A stretch of DNA of 52,534 nucleotides from Mycobacterium sp. (GTDB lineage Bacteria > Actinomycetota > Actinomycetes > Mycobacteriales > Mycobacteriaceae). The translations under genes and the position numbers were made by a program. The notes beneath the pieces were generated by a model. It saw only the letters and a program-made list of their open reading frames with translations. It was not told the DNA's origin and made no database searches. The stretch's first letter is position 1; the number at the start of each line of letters is the position of its first letter. Of the stretch, positions 35,381-42,768 are shown piece after piece. Where the stretch lies: the NCBI GenBank assembly GCA_025966225.1, contig JAOPVI010000197.1, forward strand, positions 1 to 52,534, read 5' to 3'.

Positions 35381-36554
35381 ATGCAGCTGACCTTCGCCGC
35401 CGACGTCGAGGCCTTCCGCGCCGAGTTCGTGCTATTCCTCGATCGACACCTGCCGACTGCATCCGAGGCGATGCAGCGCTCCCGTTCGTCGTCGGACCTG
35501 CCGGAATGGGCCCGCCGCTTGCAACGGTTGCTGTTCGACAACGGTTGGCTGGTACCCGGCAACAGCCCGGAGTTCGGGGGCCGCAACGCTTCGATACTCG
35601 AGCAGTACGTCTATTTCGACGAGCTTTCGCGGCGGCGAATGGTGCACAGCTTCAACATCCAGGGCGTGGGCATCATCGCCGCATCGCTGCTCACCTTCGG
35701 TACCCCGGAGCAGCAGGCCAAGTGGGCGGTGCCCATCCTGCGCGCGGACATCACGGCCGCGCTGGGCATGAGCGAGCCTGGGGCAGGATCCGACTTGGCG
35801 TCGCTGAGCACGAGGGCCGTGCGGGACGGGGACCACTTCGTCGTGAACGGTCAGAAGGTCTGGACGTCCGGTGCCCACCACGCCGACGTCCTACTCACCT
35901 TCGCGTACCGACCCGGATGCCCCCAAGCACAAGGGGATCAGCGTGCTGGTGATCCCGACTGATTCGCCTGGCCTGGTGCGCAGACCGTTCGCCTCGGCGT
36001 GGGATCGCGACGACATGGACTTCAACGAGGTCTTCTTCTCCGACGTACGCGTTCCCGCCGAGAACCTCGTCGGATCGCTCAACGACGGCTGGCGGGTCGC
36101 CAACGGGTCACTCGGCCACGAACGCACGATGCTCTGGATGAGTTACGCCGACCGGCTGCGGGACATGCTCGAGGACTTCAGCCCGACCACGGCGCTGGAC
36201 CGCGATCGCTACGCCACCATTGCGATGGACAACCAGGCGCTTCGACTGCTCGGTTCGGCAGCGCTGGCCCGCGCAGCGCGGGGGGAGGAAGACGTGCCGG
36301 GAATGGCCGTGCTCAAGCTGCTCGGTGCAGAAGCCGGACAGACGGCGTCGGAGCACACGCTGGCTGCGGCAGGCACCGATGGCCTGCTGCATCCCGGCGC
36401 GACGACGCCGTACGTGCACATGAACCACGACGGGTACGCGGGCAGCTGGTTCGACCGCTACGGGCGCTCCTTTGCGGGCACCATCGCAGGCGGGACGTCG
36501 GAGATCCAGCGCAACATCATCGCCCAGCGCGTGCTCGGCCTGAGGCGGCGATGA
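35381..36554 (+). pseudogene. Acyl-CoA dehydrogenase interrupted by a frameshift
   Basis: Two adjoining frames make one FadE protein of about 390 residues. The first (35381 to about 35904) holds the N-terminal domain and the flavin motif MSEPGAGSDLASL, then VVNGQKVWTSGAHHADVLL. The second (about 35905 to 36554) continues TDPDAPKHKGISVLVIP and runs to the typical end GGTSEIQRNIIAQRVLG. The break is at TTCGCGTACC. Restoring two bases (CG in a CGCG run) would give an uninterrupted protein, so either a recent mutation or a sequencing error explains it. It lies under operator copy 2, divergent from the TetR. Confidence 0.8.
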
Positions 36555-36614
36555 GCGCTTGCGCGAAGAGCAGAAGGCGGCGATGAGCGCTTGCGCGAAG
36601 AGCAGAAGGCGGCG
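36543..36614 (+). repeat. 32-bp tandem repeat, about 2.25 copies
   Basis: Units at 36543-36574 and 36575-36606 are identical, each containing ATGAGCGCTTGCGCGAAGAG, with eight bases of a third unit after them. The first unit overlaps the last codons and stop of the acyl-CoA dehydrogenase. A one-mismatch 27-base copy forms the end of mhpB at 6762. The remaining bases to 36684 hold no gene. Confidence 0.8.
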
Positions 36615-36684
36615 CTGATCGTCGCGCGAGCGTGCGCAGAGTGCTGTTCTGACACGGCGTGTGGCCCGCAGACACTCGCTCGGG

Positions 36685-37485
36685 TCAGAGGTGCGCGAGG
36701 CGCGGCGCCGAGCCACGGGCCCGCAGCCCCGCTCCGGCCTTCTTCGTGAGTTCGCGTGCGCTGCCAAGCAATCCGTCGAGCACCAGCACCCGCTCGATGT
36801 GGTGGTGCAGGTCGTGCTCGGCGGTGAAGCCGATGCCTGCGAGCACCTGTTGGGAGTGTTTGGCCGTGGTCAGCGCGGCCTTGCCTGCGGCGGCCTTGGC
36901 CAGCAGTGCGGTCAGATCGGCATTGTCCGCGCCGGGTAGGTTCAGCGTCGCTTCGGCGCCTTCGATGGCCACCAGCGTCTCGGCCAACCGGTGCCGGACC
37001 GCCTGGAACCCGGCGATTGGCCGACCGAACTGCACCCGGTCCAGCGCATGCTGGCAGGCCAACGCAAGCATTGCGCGCGAGCTACCGACAAGCCACCAGC
37101 CAAGAGCTCGGCGAGCCTCGGCCAATCGGAGCAGTTCGCCCTCCTCGACCCGGCGCAGCGGCAACCCGCCTAGTACCGAATTCGTGACGTCGTGCCGTTC
37201 CCAGACGACTTGACCGCCGCCCGCGTAGGGCAGCGCCGGGGTGCCGCCGGGCTCGCGGCGGCTGGACTGCAGCACCACGTCATTGAGAATCGATGCGTGC
37301 GAACCTGTTTCGCCCAGCAGCCGGAACACCAGCGGTATTGCCGCCTCGGCCATGTCGGAAAGCATGTCGGCCCAGCCCATGTCGTCCAGGGCCGCGTCCA
37401 GTTCGACGCCGGAGGCCGACAGCATGGTCTTGCGCAGTCCGTCTTCGAGTAAACCGAGTGACGCTGCGTCTAGTTCGGCATCCAC
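36685..37485 (-). CDS. Acyl-CoA dehydrogenase-like protein, short (probable partner subunit)
   Basis: A 266-residue FadE-type protein with an abbreviated N-terminal half. RALGWWLVGSSRAMLALACQHALDRVQFGRPIAGFQAVRHRLAE marks the C-terminal helical domain of the family, but no flavin-binding TEPGSGSD segment is present. Mycobacteria often pair a full-length and a shorter FadE in heterotetramers that oxidise steroid side-chain or ring-derived CoA esters. GTG 37485 has AAGGAG five bases upstream and starts three bases after the stop of the full-length partner. It is last in the Rieske operon. Confidence 0.8.
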   Translation of the reverse strand: MDAELDAASLGLLEDGLRKTMLSASGVELDAALDDMGWADMLSDMAEAAIPLVFRLLGETGSHASILNDVVLQSSRREPGGTPALPYAGGGQVVWERHDVTNSVLGGLPLRRVEEGELLRLAEARRALGWWLVGSSRAMLALACQHALDRVQFGRPIAGFQAVRHRLAETLVAIEGAEATLNLPGADNADLTALLAKAAAGKAALTTAKHSQQVLAGIGFTAEHDLHHHIERVLVLDGLLGSARELTKKAGAGLRARGSAPRLAHL

Positions 37486-37487
37486 GA

Positions 37488-38612
37488 TCACTCCTTCCCG
37501 AGGTCCAGCAGGCGACGAGCAATGATGTTGCGCTGGACTTCCGCAGTTCCGCCATAGATGGTGGCCGCCCGCGAATACAGGTACTCGGTGCGCCAGGTGG
37601 TGTCGTCGAGTTCGATGGCGCCAGGCAGCAGATCGCGTGCGGCGTCATAGAGTTGCTGTTCCGCGCTGGCCAGCAATACCTTGTCGATCGAGGTGTCCGC
37701 ACCCAACTTCTGACCATCGGCCAACCGGAGTTGGGTGGCCCGGGACCGGCAGCGCAACGTGTGCAGCGCCAGATACGCCGCGCCCAGGTCCGCGTCGGCG
37801 GCCGGGCCGAGTTCGCCCTTGACTCCGTCGATCAGAGCGTCGAGCCGCGAGTACAGATAGGCGATGCGCTGCCAGAAGCAGGTCGAGCGTTCGAAGGGCA
37901 GCAGATCCATCGCGAGTTGCCAACCGTCGCCGGGCTTTCCGAGCATGCGATCGGCAGGCACTACGACGTCATCGAAGTACACCTCACAAAACTCGTCGAC
38001 GCCGTGCATGGTGCGCAGCGGGCGCACGTCGATCCCCGGGCTGTCCATGTCGACGAAGAACGCCGTGATGCCTGCGTGGCCTGGCCCGGTACGGGTCAGC
38101 AATACGCACCGCGTCGCGTACTGCGCGAAGCTGGTCCACACCTTCTGGCCGTTGATGATCCAGTCGTCACCCCGTTGTTCGGCCCGCGTGGTCAAGGACG
38201 CCAGGTCACTGCCGGAGCCGGGTTCGGAGAAGCCCTGGCACCAGGTTTCGCGACCGGACAACAGCAGCGGCACCAGCTCCTCGGCCAGTCCCGGGCGCGC
38301 GTAATCGATCATCGTCGGGGTCAGCACTTCGAGCATCGAATAGGGGCCGGGGTCGTCCAGCCCGCGGCCCACCACCTCCTCGCCGACGATGGCGCGCAGG
38401 ATCATGGGCCCACCCAGTCCGCCGGCCGATTCGGGCCAGCCCCAACGCATCCAGCCCGCGTCATAGAGCGCACTCAGTACGCGGGAGTGTTGCGCGTGGC
38501 GCGCATCCAACGAGTGATCGCCGGGCGGGGGAGTCAGGTCGTGCTCGTCGAGCCAGACCACCAACTGCGACCGGAACTCGGCGGTGGTCGGGACGGCAGT
38601 GGCCTCGCTCAT
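37488..38612 (-). CDS. Acyl-CoA dehydrogenase
   Basis: A 374-residue full-length FadE. The flavin-binding block FSEPGSGSDLASL is near residue 130, followed by WIINGQKVWTSFAQ, the beta domain VYFDDVVVPADRMLG, and the terminal YGGTAEVQRNIIARRLL. It would introduce a double bond into an acyl-CoA and pass electrons to ETF. The start overlaps the NTF2-like gene by four bases, and the short FadE follows directly, so an alpha2-beta2 complex is likely. Residues at the usual catalytic-base position (Gly in YGGT) suggest the base comes from elsewhere, as in several bacterial FadE groups. Confidence 0.87.
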   Translation of the reverse strand: MSEATAVPTTAEFRSQLVVWLDEHDLTPPPGDHSLDARHAQHSRVLSALYDAGWMRWGWPESAGGLGGPMILRAIVGEEVVGRGLDDPGPYSMLEVLTPTMIDYARPGLAEELVPLLLSGRETWCQGFSEPGSGSDLASLTTRAEQRGDDWIINGQKVWTSFAQYATRCVLLTRTGPGHAGITAFFVDMDSPGIDVRPLRTMHGVDEFCEVYFDDVVVPADRMLGKPGDGWQLAMDLLPFERSTCFWQRIAYLYSRLDALIDGVKGELGPAADADLGAAYLALHTLRCRSRATQLRLADGQKLGADTSIDKVLLASAEQQLYDAARDLLPGAIELDDTTWRTEYLYSRAATIYGGTAEVQRNIIARRLLDLGKE

Positions 38613-39040
38613 CCCGCCTCCGGTCGGCCGATCGCGTGCGGACGGCCGGAGTCGTGGTCACCGTTGCGCCGGATGAACGTCATGGCGCGCGTCTTCAGCC
38701 GCCACCCGTCGCCGGTGCGGACGTAGGTGTCCTTGTAGTACCCGATGCGCATGTCGTGCTTGGAGTGCTCGATGAAGCACAGCGGCTGTGTGCCGGTGGC
38801 CTTGTCGGGATCGCCGCCGTCGAGGTCCACCAGTGACGTGCCGGTCATGAACAATCCGCTGGGCGCCGCCGCTACGAGTTCGGGGAAGCGCGCCAACGTA
38901 TAGGTGGAGCCGAATGCACTGTAGGTGCCGTCGGGGGTGAAGACGGTCACCAGACCTTCGACGTCGCCCTGGGTGATGGTCACCGCGTACTTCGCGAGCA
39001 GCTGCTGGATCTCGACGAGGTCATCAGTTCTTGTTGACAT
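38609..39040 (-). CDS. SnoaL/NTF2-like protein
   Basis: A 143-residue cone-shaped NTF2-fold protein of the SnoaL-4 type: DLVEIQQLLAKYAVTITQGDVEGLVTVFTPDGTY at the N-terminus, then a VRTGDGWRLKTRAM strand pair at the end. Relatives are small dehydratases, isomerases or dioxygenase beta-like subunits in ring catabolism. Given the Rieske oxygenase in the same operon and no other small subunit, it might assist that enzyme, but the fold alone does not show this. It overlaps the amidohydrolase by 17 bases and the FadE gene by four. Confidence 0.75.
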   Translation of the reverse strand: MSTRTDDLVEIQQLLAKYAVTITQGDVEGLVTVFTPDGTYSAFGSTYTLARFPELVAAAPSGLFMTGTSLVDLDGGDPDKATGTQPLCFIEHSKHDMRIGYYKDTYVRTGDGWRLKTRAMTFIRRNGDHDSGRPHAIGRPEAG

Positions 39041-40253
39041 AGACCTTGCCCCCTTTCATTACAAAACTTACTTGCTTTGTAACGCGAATGTCCAACAGTG
39101 GATCGCCGGGCACGGCGATGACGTCCGCGAGCTGGCCCTCGGCCAGTCGGCCGCGGTCCGTTACGTTGATCAGGTCGGCGCCGACGACGGTGGCCGCTCG
39201 CAGTACCGCGGCAGGTGACATGCCCCAGTCGACCAGCGTGACGAGTTCGTCGGCGTTCTTGCCGTGTGGGATCGCAGGCGCGTCGCTGCCGACGGCGATC
39301 TTCACTCCGGCCTCGTAGGCGGCCTTGATCGACGTCTTCGCCTTGGGAAACATCTCGGCGGCCTTGTCCTGCAACTCCTTCGGGGCTCGGGACACGTCCA
39401 TCGCCTCGGCCAATCGCCGGGTGGTGACCAGGAATCGGTCGTTGTCGACCAGCATCTGGATGGCCTCGTCGTCCATCAGGAAGCCGTGCTCGATGCAGTC
39501 GATACCGCATGCCACCGCATGCTTGACCGCCTCGGCCCCATGAGTGTGCGCGGCGACCCGGAGTCCTCGGCGGTGGGCCTCGTCGACGATGGCAAGCAGT
39601 TCCTCATCCGAATAGTGTTGCGCGCCAGCCTCTCCGGTCATCGACATGACACCACCGGAAACGCACACCTTGATCAGCTGGGCACCGTGCTTGATCTGGT
39701 AGCGCACCGCCTTGCGGACCTCGTCGACCCCATTGGCGATGCCCTCTTCGACCGTCAACTCCAGTGCGCCGGGCATGAATGCCGCGAACATCGTCGGATC
39801 GAGGTGCCCACCGGTCGGCGTGATCGCATGGCCCGCAGGGACGATTCGCGGCCCCTCGATCCAGTCTGCATCGATGGCCTTGCCGAGCGCCACGTCCAAC
39901 AGGTAGCCGCCGGTCTTGACGAACAGGCCGAGGTTGCGCACCGTCGTGAAGCCGGCGTGCAGGGTGCGTCGGGCATTGCCCACCGCCCGCAGCACTCGGG
40001 TCGGCGGGTCGTCCTGAACCTGTGACAGTCCGGGATTCTCACCCCGCCCTCCCATGAGCAGGTTCACTTCCATGTCCATCAGGCCAGGCAGCAGGATGGA
40101 ATCCCCGAGGTCGATGACGGTGTCATCTGGGCCATCGGGGACAGAGCCTCCGACACCCACGATTCGGTCGCCCTCGATCTTGAGGATTCCCGGCCGAACG
40201 ATTTCGCCTGCGTCGACGTCGACTAGACCCGCCGCTTTGAGGGTTATTACCAC
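39024..40253 (-). CDS. Amidohydrolase (imidazolonepropionase/prolidase-like) with altered metal motif
   Basis: A 409-residue amidohydrolase-superfamily protein. The small beta-domain is present, followed by LLPGLMDMEVNLLMGG, where most relatives have HxH; here it reads Glu-x-Asn. Other ligands are conserved: Lys in AQLIKVCVSGG, His in RVAAHTHG, His in CIEHGF and Asp in GSDAPAIPHG. A one-metal or remodelled site is therefore likely. The first GTG (40253) starts three bases after the previous stop. It lies in the Rieske operon and probably hydrolyses a cyclic intermediate. Confidence 0.78.
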   Translation of the reverse strand: MVITLKAAGLVDVDAGEIVRPGILKIEGDRIVGVGGSVPDGPDDTVIDLGDSILLPGLMDMEVNLLMGGRGENPGLSQVQDDPPTRVLRAVGNARRTLHAGFTTVRNLGLFVKTGGYLLDVALGKAIDADWIEGPRIVPAGHAITPTGGHLDPTMFAAFMPGALELTVEEGIANGVDEVRKAVRYQIKHGAQLIKVCVSGGVMSMTGEAGAQHYSDEELLAIVDEAHRRGLRVAAHTHGAEAVKHAVACGIDCIEHGFLMDDEAIQMLVDNDRFLVTTRRLAEAMDVSRAPKELQDKAAEMFPKAKTSIKAAYEAGVKIAVGSDAPAIPHGKNADELVTLVDWGMSPAAVLRAATVVGADLINVTDRGRLAEGQLADVIAVPGDPLLDIRVTKQVSFVMKGGKVYVNKN

Positions 40254-40255
40254 CC

Positions 40256-40585
40256 TTAGACCACCGGCTCCTTGATGAGTTGGATGTAGGCCGCGCCACT
40301 GTCGAGCACGCGCGGTTGCTTCCATACCTCGATGGGGAAGCTCACCATGACGACCGACTGTCCCAGATGCACCAGCGCCTTGGCGTCATCGGGCATCCCT
40401 TTGAGCGGGAAACGGGCGTCGACATAGACCATGATGTCCTCGAGTCGCGCCATGCCCGCGTCGTACAGCTCCTGCATCTCGTTCATCGTTGAGGCCAGGC
40501 GCTTGGCGTAGCGCTCCTCCTCGGTGGGCAGGCACCAGTCGGTGAACCGCTCCAGGTCGGAGAACTCTTCTGGGAGCTTAGACAT
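40256..40585 (-). CDS. Small conserved-looking protein of unknown function beside a Rieske oxygenase
   Basis: A 109-residue soluble protein starting MSKLPEEFSDLERFTDWC, with a helical first half (EEERYAKRLASTMNEMQELYDAGM) and a strand-rich end (SVVMVSFPIEVWKQPRV). I do not recognise a family. AAGGAT precedes the ATG, and the coding region overlaps the Rieske gene by eight bases, with the amidohydrolase starting three bases after its stop. Tight coupling to the oxygenase suggests a role as an accessory subunit or in substrate delivery; this is inference from position only. Confidence 0.65.
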   Translation of the reverse strand: MSKLPEEFSDLERFTDWCLPTEEERYAKRLASTMNEMQELYDAGMARLEDIMVYVDARFPLKGMPDDAKALVHLGQSVVMVSFPIEVWKQPRVLDSGAAYIQLIKEPVV

Positions 40586-41942
40586 GTGCGGCATCCTTCT
40601 CGCTGGTGGTCGTCGCGGGATTGCCGTTGGCAGGCGTTTCCCCCGTCGCTTCGCTCGCCCCGGACCCAATGCCGTTGCCCGTGTACGCGTTCACGTAGTT
40701 CCACGCCGTCATGTGCAGGTGGCGGAGCAGGATCTCCTGATCGCACAGCGGGAAGTCGGTGACGACCCTGGTGTTGATCATGCTCTGGGTGGCCTCGAGA
40801 GTGTTGGCGTCCTGGAACGCGTACTCCTTGAACGTCACCGCGGCGAGTTCCTGGGAGAGCCGCTCACGAAGGTTCTTCGGCGGCACGAAGTAGAGGTCGG
40901 CCTCGAAGATGTGCTTGTCCACCGCAGTGGGCCAGTAGTTATAGGTCAGATACCAACCCGGCGCCCAGAACAGCAGCGTGAAGTTCGGGAAGAACTCGAA
41001 TGAGTCAGTGCCCCAGGTCTTGTGGCGGCCCGGGTTGATGGCCGGTGGTAGTTCGTCAGGCAGGATGCCCTTGATGTCCGGGCGGTCCCACGGTCCGAAC
41101 AGGCCGCTGTGCAGGATCTGTTCGATGGGCTTGACCATGTTGATGTCCTTCGGGGGCGACATCCCGCCCCACGACGACACCATCGAGTGGTCACCCTTGA
41201 TGTCGTAGGCCAGTGCCTCGAAGCCGAACTTGGCCAGCTTCTCGGCTTCCTCCTTCTCGGCCTGCTTCATGTGCAGGATCGGCGCGTGATAGAACTCGGT
41301 GAACGCGTCGACGAACAGCTTCCAGTTGGCGTTGATCTCCGAGCGATAGCCGTAGTGCTCGGTCATCTCGTGGAACGGGTACCCCTCGAGGCCCTTCGCG
41401 AAGTCGCCGAGGTACTCGGTCAGCGGGGCGGCGGCGTCGTCGAAGTTGATGAAGATGAAGCCTTCCCAGAGCTCGCAGCGCACGGACTTCAAGCCGTAGT
41501 CCGACTTGTCGAGGTCGAAGAACTCACCCTCCTGCTGGACGAAGGTCAAGTCGCCGTTGAGCGCATAGCGCCAGGCGTGGTACTTGCAGGTGAACTGACG
41601 GCAGGTGCCCGACACCTCTTCCCCGGGGTAGTCGGCCCACACCAGCTTGTTTCCGCGGTGCCTGCACATGTTGTGAAATGCGCGGACTACGCCTTCCTTG
41701 TCCTTGACGATGATGACCGACGTGCCCGGTCCTACGGACGGCATTTCCCTGGTGAAGTAGCTGCCGGTCTTGGGGAGCTGCTCCACGCGGCCGACCTTGA
41801 GCCAGGTCTTCTTGAAGATCGCCTGCTGCTCGAGCAGGTAGTGCTCGGGATCGATGGAGTCGTTGTAATTGACTGGTGCGGTACCCAGTTCGGGCCAATT
41901 CTCAGTCCAGCTACCCGCGTCGGGCTTGGGGAAGTGGGGCAT
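40578..41942 (-). CDS. Rieske non-heme iron oxygenase, alpha subunit
   Basis: A 454-residue ring-hydroxylating oxygenase. The Rieske cluster ligands are MCRHRGNK (Cys, His) and FTCKYHAW (Cys, His), with 23 residues between the pairs, longer than usual. The mononuclear iron site is DAFTEFYHAPILH near residue 210, with an acidic ligand further on. GTCRQFTCKYHAWRY places it among actinobacterial oxygenases that attack steroid- or alkyl-type substrates. AAGGAGAA precedes the ATG. No reductase or ferredoxin gene is adjacent, so electrons must come from elsewhere. It stands second in the seven-gene operon. Confidence 0.9.
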   Translation of the reverse strand: MPHFPKPDAGSWTENWPELGTAPVNYNDSIDPEHYLLEQQAIFKKTWLKVGRVEQLPKTGSYFTREMPSVGPGTSVIIVKDKEGVVRAFHNMCRHRGNKLVWADYPGEEVSGTCRQFTCKYHAWRYALNGDLTFVQQEGEFFDLDKSDYGLKSVRCELWEGFIFINFDDAAAPLTEYLGDFAKGLEGYPFHEMTEHYGYRSEINANWKLFVDAFTEFYHAPILHMKQAEKEEAEKLAKFGFEALAYDIKGDHSMVSSWGGMSPPKDINMVKPIEQILHSGLFGPWDRPDIKGILPDELPPAINPGRHKTWGTDSFEFFPNFTLLFWAPGWYLTYNYWPTAVDKHIFEADLYFVPPKNLRERLSQELAAVTFKEYAFQDANTLEATQSMINTRVVTDFPLCDQEILLRHLHMTAWNYVNAYTGNGIGSGASEATGETPANGNPATTTSEKDAAHV

Positions 41943-41944
41943 GA

Positions 41945-42472
41945 TCAGTTCTCCTTCTTGGGTTCCACGCCGAACGTGTTCAGGGCCATCGCCAGCATGT
42001 GATAGCCGCCGACGGTGAAGACGAAGTCCATGAGTTGCTTCTCGTCCATGCGCTCGCCGAGGGCGGCCCAGGTCTCGTCGGTGATGCGGGTCTTCTCGAC
42101 GAGCTCGTCGACGGCGGTGAGCACCGTCTGATCGAACTCGTCGGCGGCCTCGCCACGTTGGAGCGCGGCGATGTCGTCGAGCGACAGCCCTTCCCGCTGA
42201 CCGATGGCGACGTGTTCGTCCCACTCGTATGCGCAGGAGGCGAGGTGGGCGATCCGCAGGACGGCCAGCTCACGCAGGCGTGGGGCCAACGTTGAGCGCG
42301 TCAGCAGGTAGAAGCTGAAGGTGAGGTAGGAGCGAGTCAAGTCGGGGTGGTTGACGAACGTCGCGATGGCGTTGCCCGCGGCCGCCGGATTCCGCCGCTC
42401 CTCGGGCATCATCCGGAGCGCAGCATGAACCGCGTCATCCCACTCGGCTGCCGGCAGTGGGGCGACTCGCAC
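41945..42472 (-). CDS. Carboxymuconolactone decarboxylase/AhpD-like family protein
   Basis: A 175-residue helical CMD-family protein with RLRELAVLRIAHLASCAYEWDEHVAIGQREG (about residues 67-97), again the Glu-Trp-x2-His type and lacking a CxxC pair. It is related to the protein at 13327. First gene of the operon that runs to 36685; the Rieske gene begins three bases after its stop. The operator at 42512-42530 lies 40 bases upstream of its start. Confidence 0.82.
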   Translation of the reverse strand: MRVAPLPAAEWDDAVHAALRMMPEERRNPAAAGNAIATFVNHPDLTRSYLTFSFYLLTRSTLAPRLRELAVLRIAHLASCAYEWDEHVAIGQREGLSLDDIAALQRGEAADEFDQTVLTAVDELVEKTRITDETWAALGERMDEKQLMDFVFTVGGYHMLAMALNTFGVEPKKEN

Positions 42473-42511
42473 GGGCGTCCTCCACTCTGCGTCGATGGGT
42501 GCCTCTCGGCG

Positions 42512-42530
42512 ATGAGAATCATATTCTCAT
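42512..42530. promoter_or_regulatory. Operator copy 3: ATGAGAAT-N3-ATTCTCAT
   Basis: The longest of the three copies, with perfect 8-bp arms and a CAT spacer, 40 bases upstream of the CMD-led operon. Identical arms occur at 34470. This is the best candidate site for the TetR encoded at 34488, 7 kb away, and implies control of the whole Rieske operon. Confidence 0.7.
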
Positions 42531-42666
42531 ATTCGACCAATAGATTTCCACTTCTTGCGCGAATCGTCAATGGAACAGGCCTAATGAAGGCTGTGTCGGC
42601 GGTCCGGAAACCGTGACGAGACGGCTAAAGCCGCAGGCTCGAAGGCCTATACCAGGCTATCGGACG

Positions 42667-42695
42667 TTGATTCTCGTACGGTGAGAGGCTAGTTT
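42667..42695 (+). promoter_or_regulatory. Possible promoter of the amidohydrolase gene
   Basis: TTGATT (42667-42672) and TAGTTT (42690-42695), 17 bases apart, lie about 75 bases before the GTG of the next gene. The rest of the 296-base gap (42473-42768) holds operator copy 3 and small stems such as CGGCT-AA-AGCCG, and no gene. Weak match to consensus. Confidence 0.3.
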
Positions 42696-42768
42696 CCCTA
42701 TGTAGAGAACAAGGTCGGAACTACGCTGGTTCCCAAGGGTGTCACTCAGTCCTACGAAAGGAACGCCT

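Noticed and set aside
39059..39082. TTACAAA-N10-TTTGTAA inverted repeat near the end of the altered-metal amidohydrolase
   Set aside because: It lies in coding sequence in the middle of an operon, matches no other site in the window and has a long spacer; a chance match is likely.
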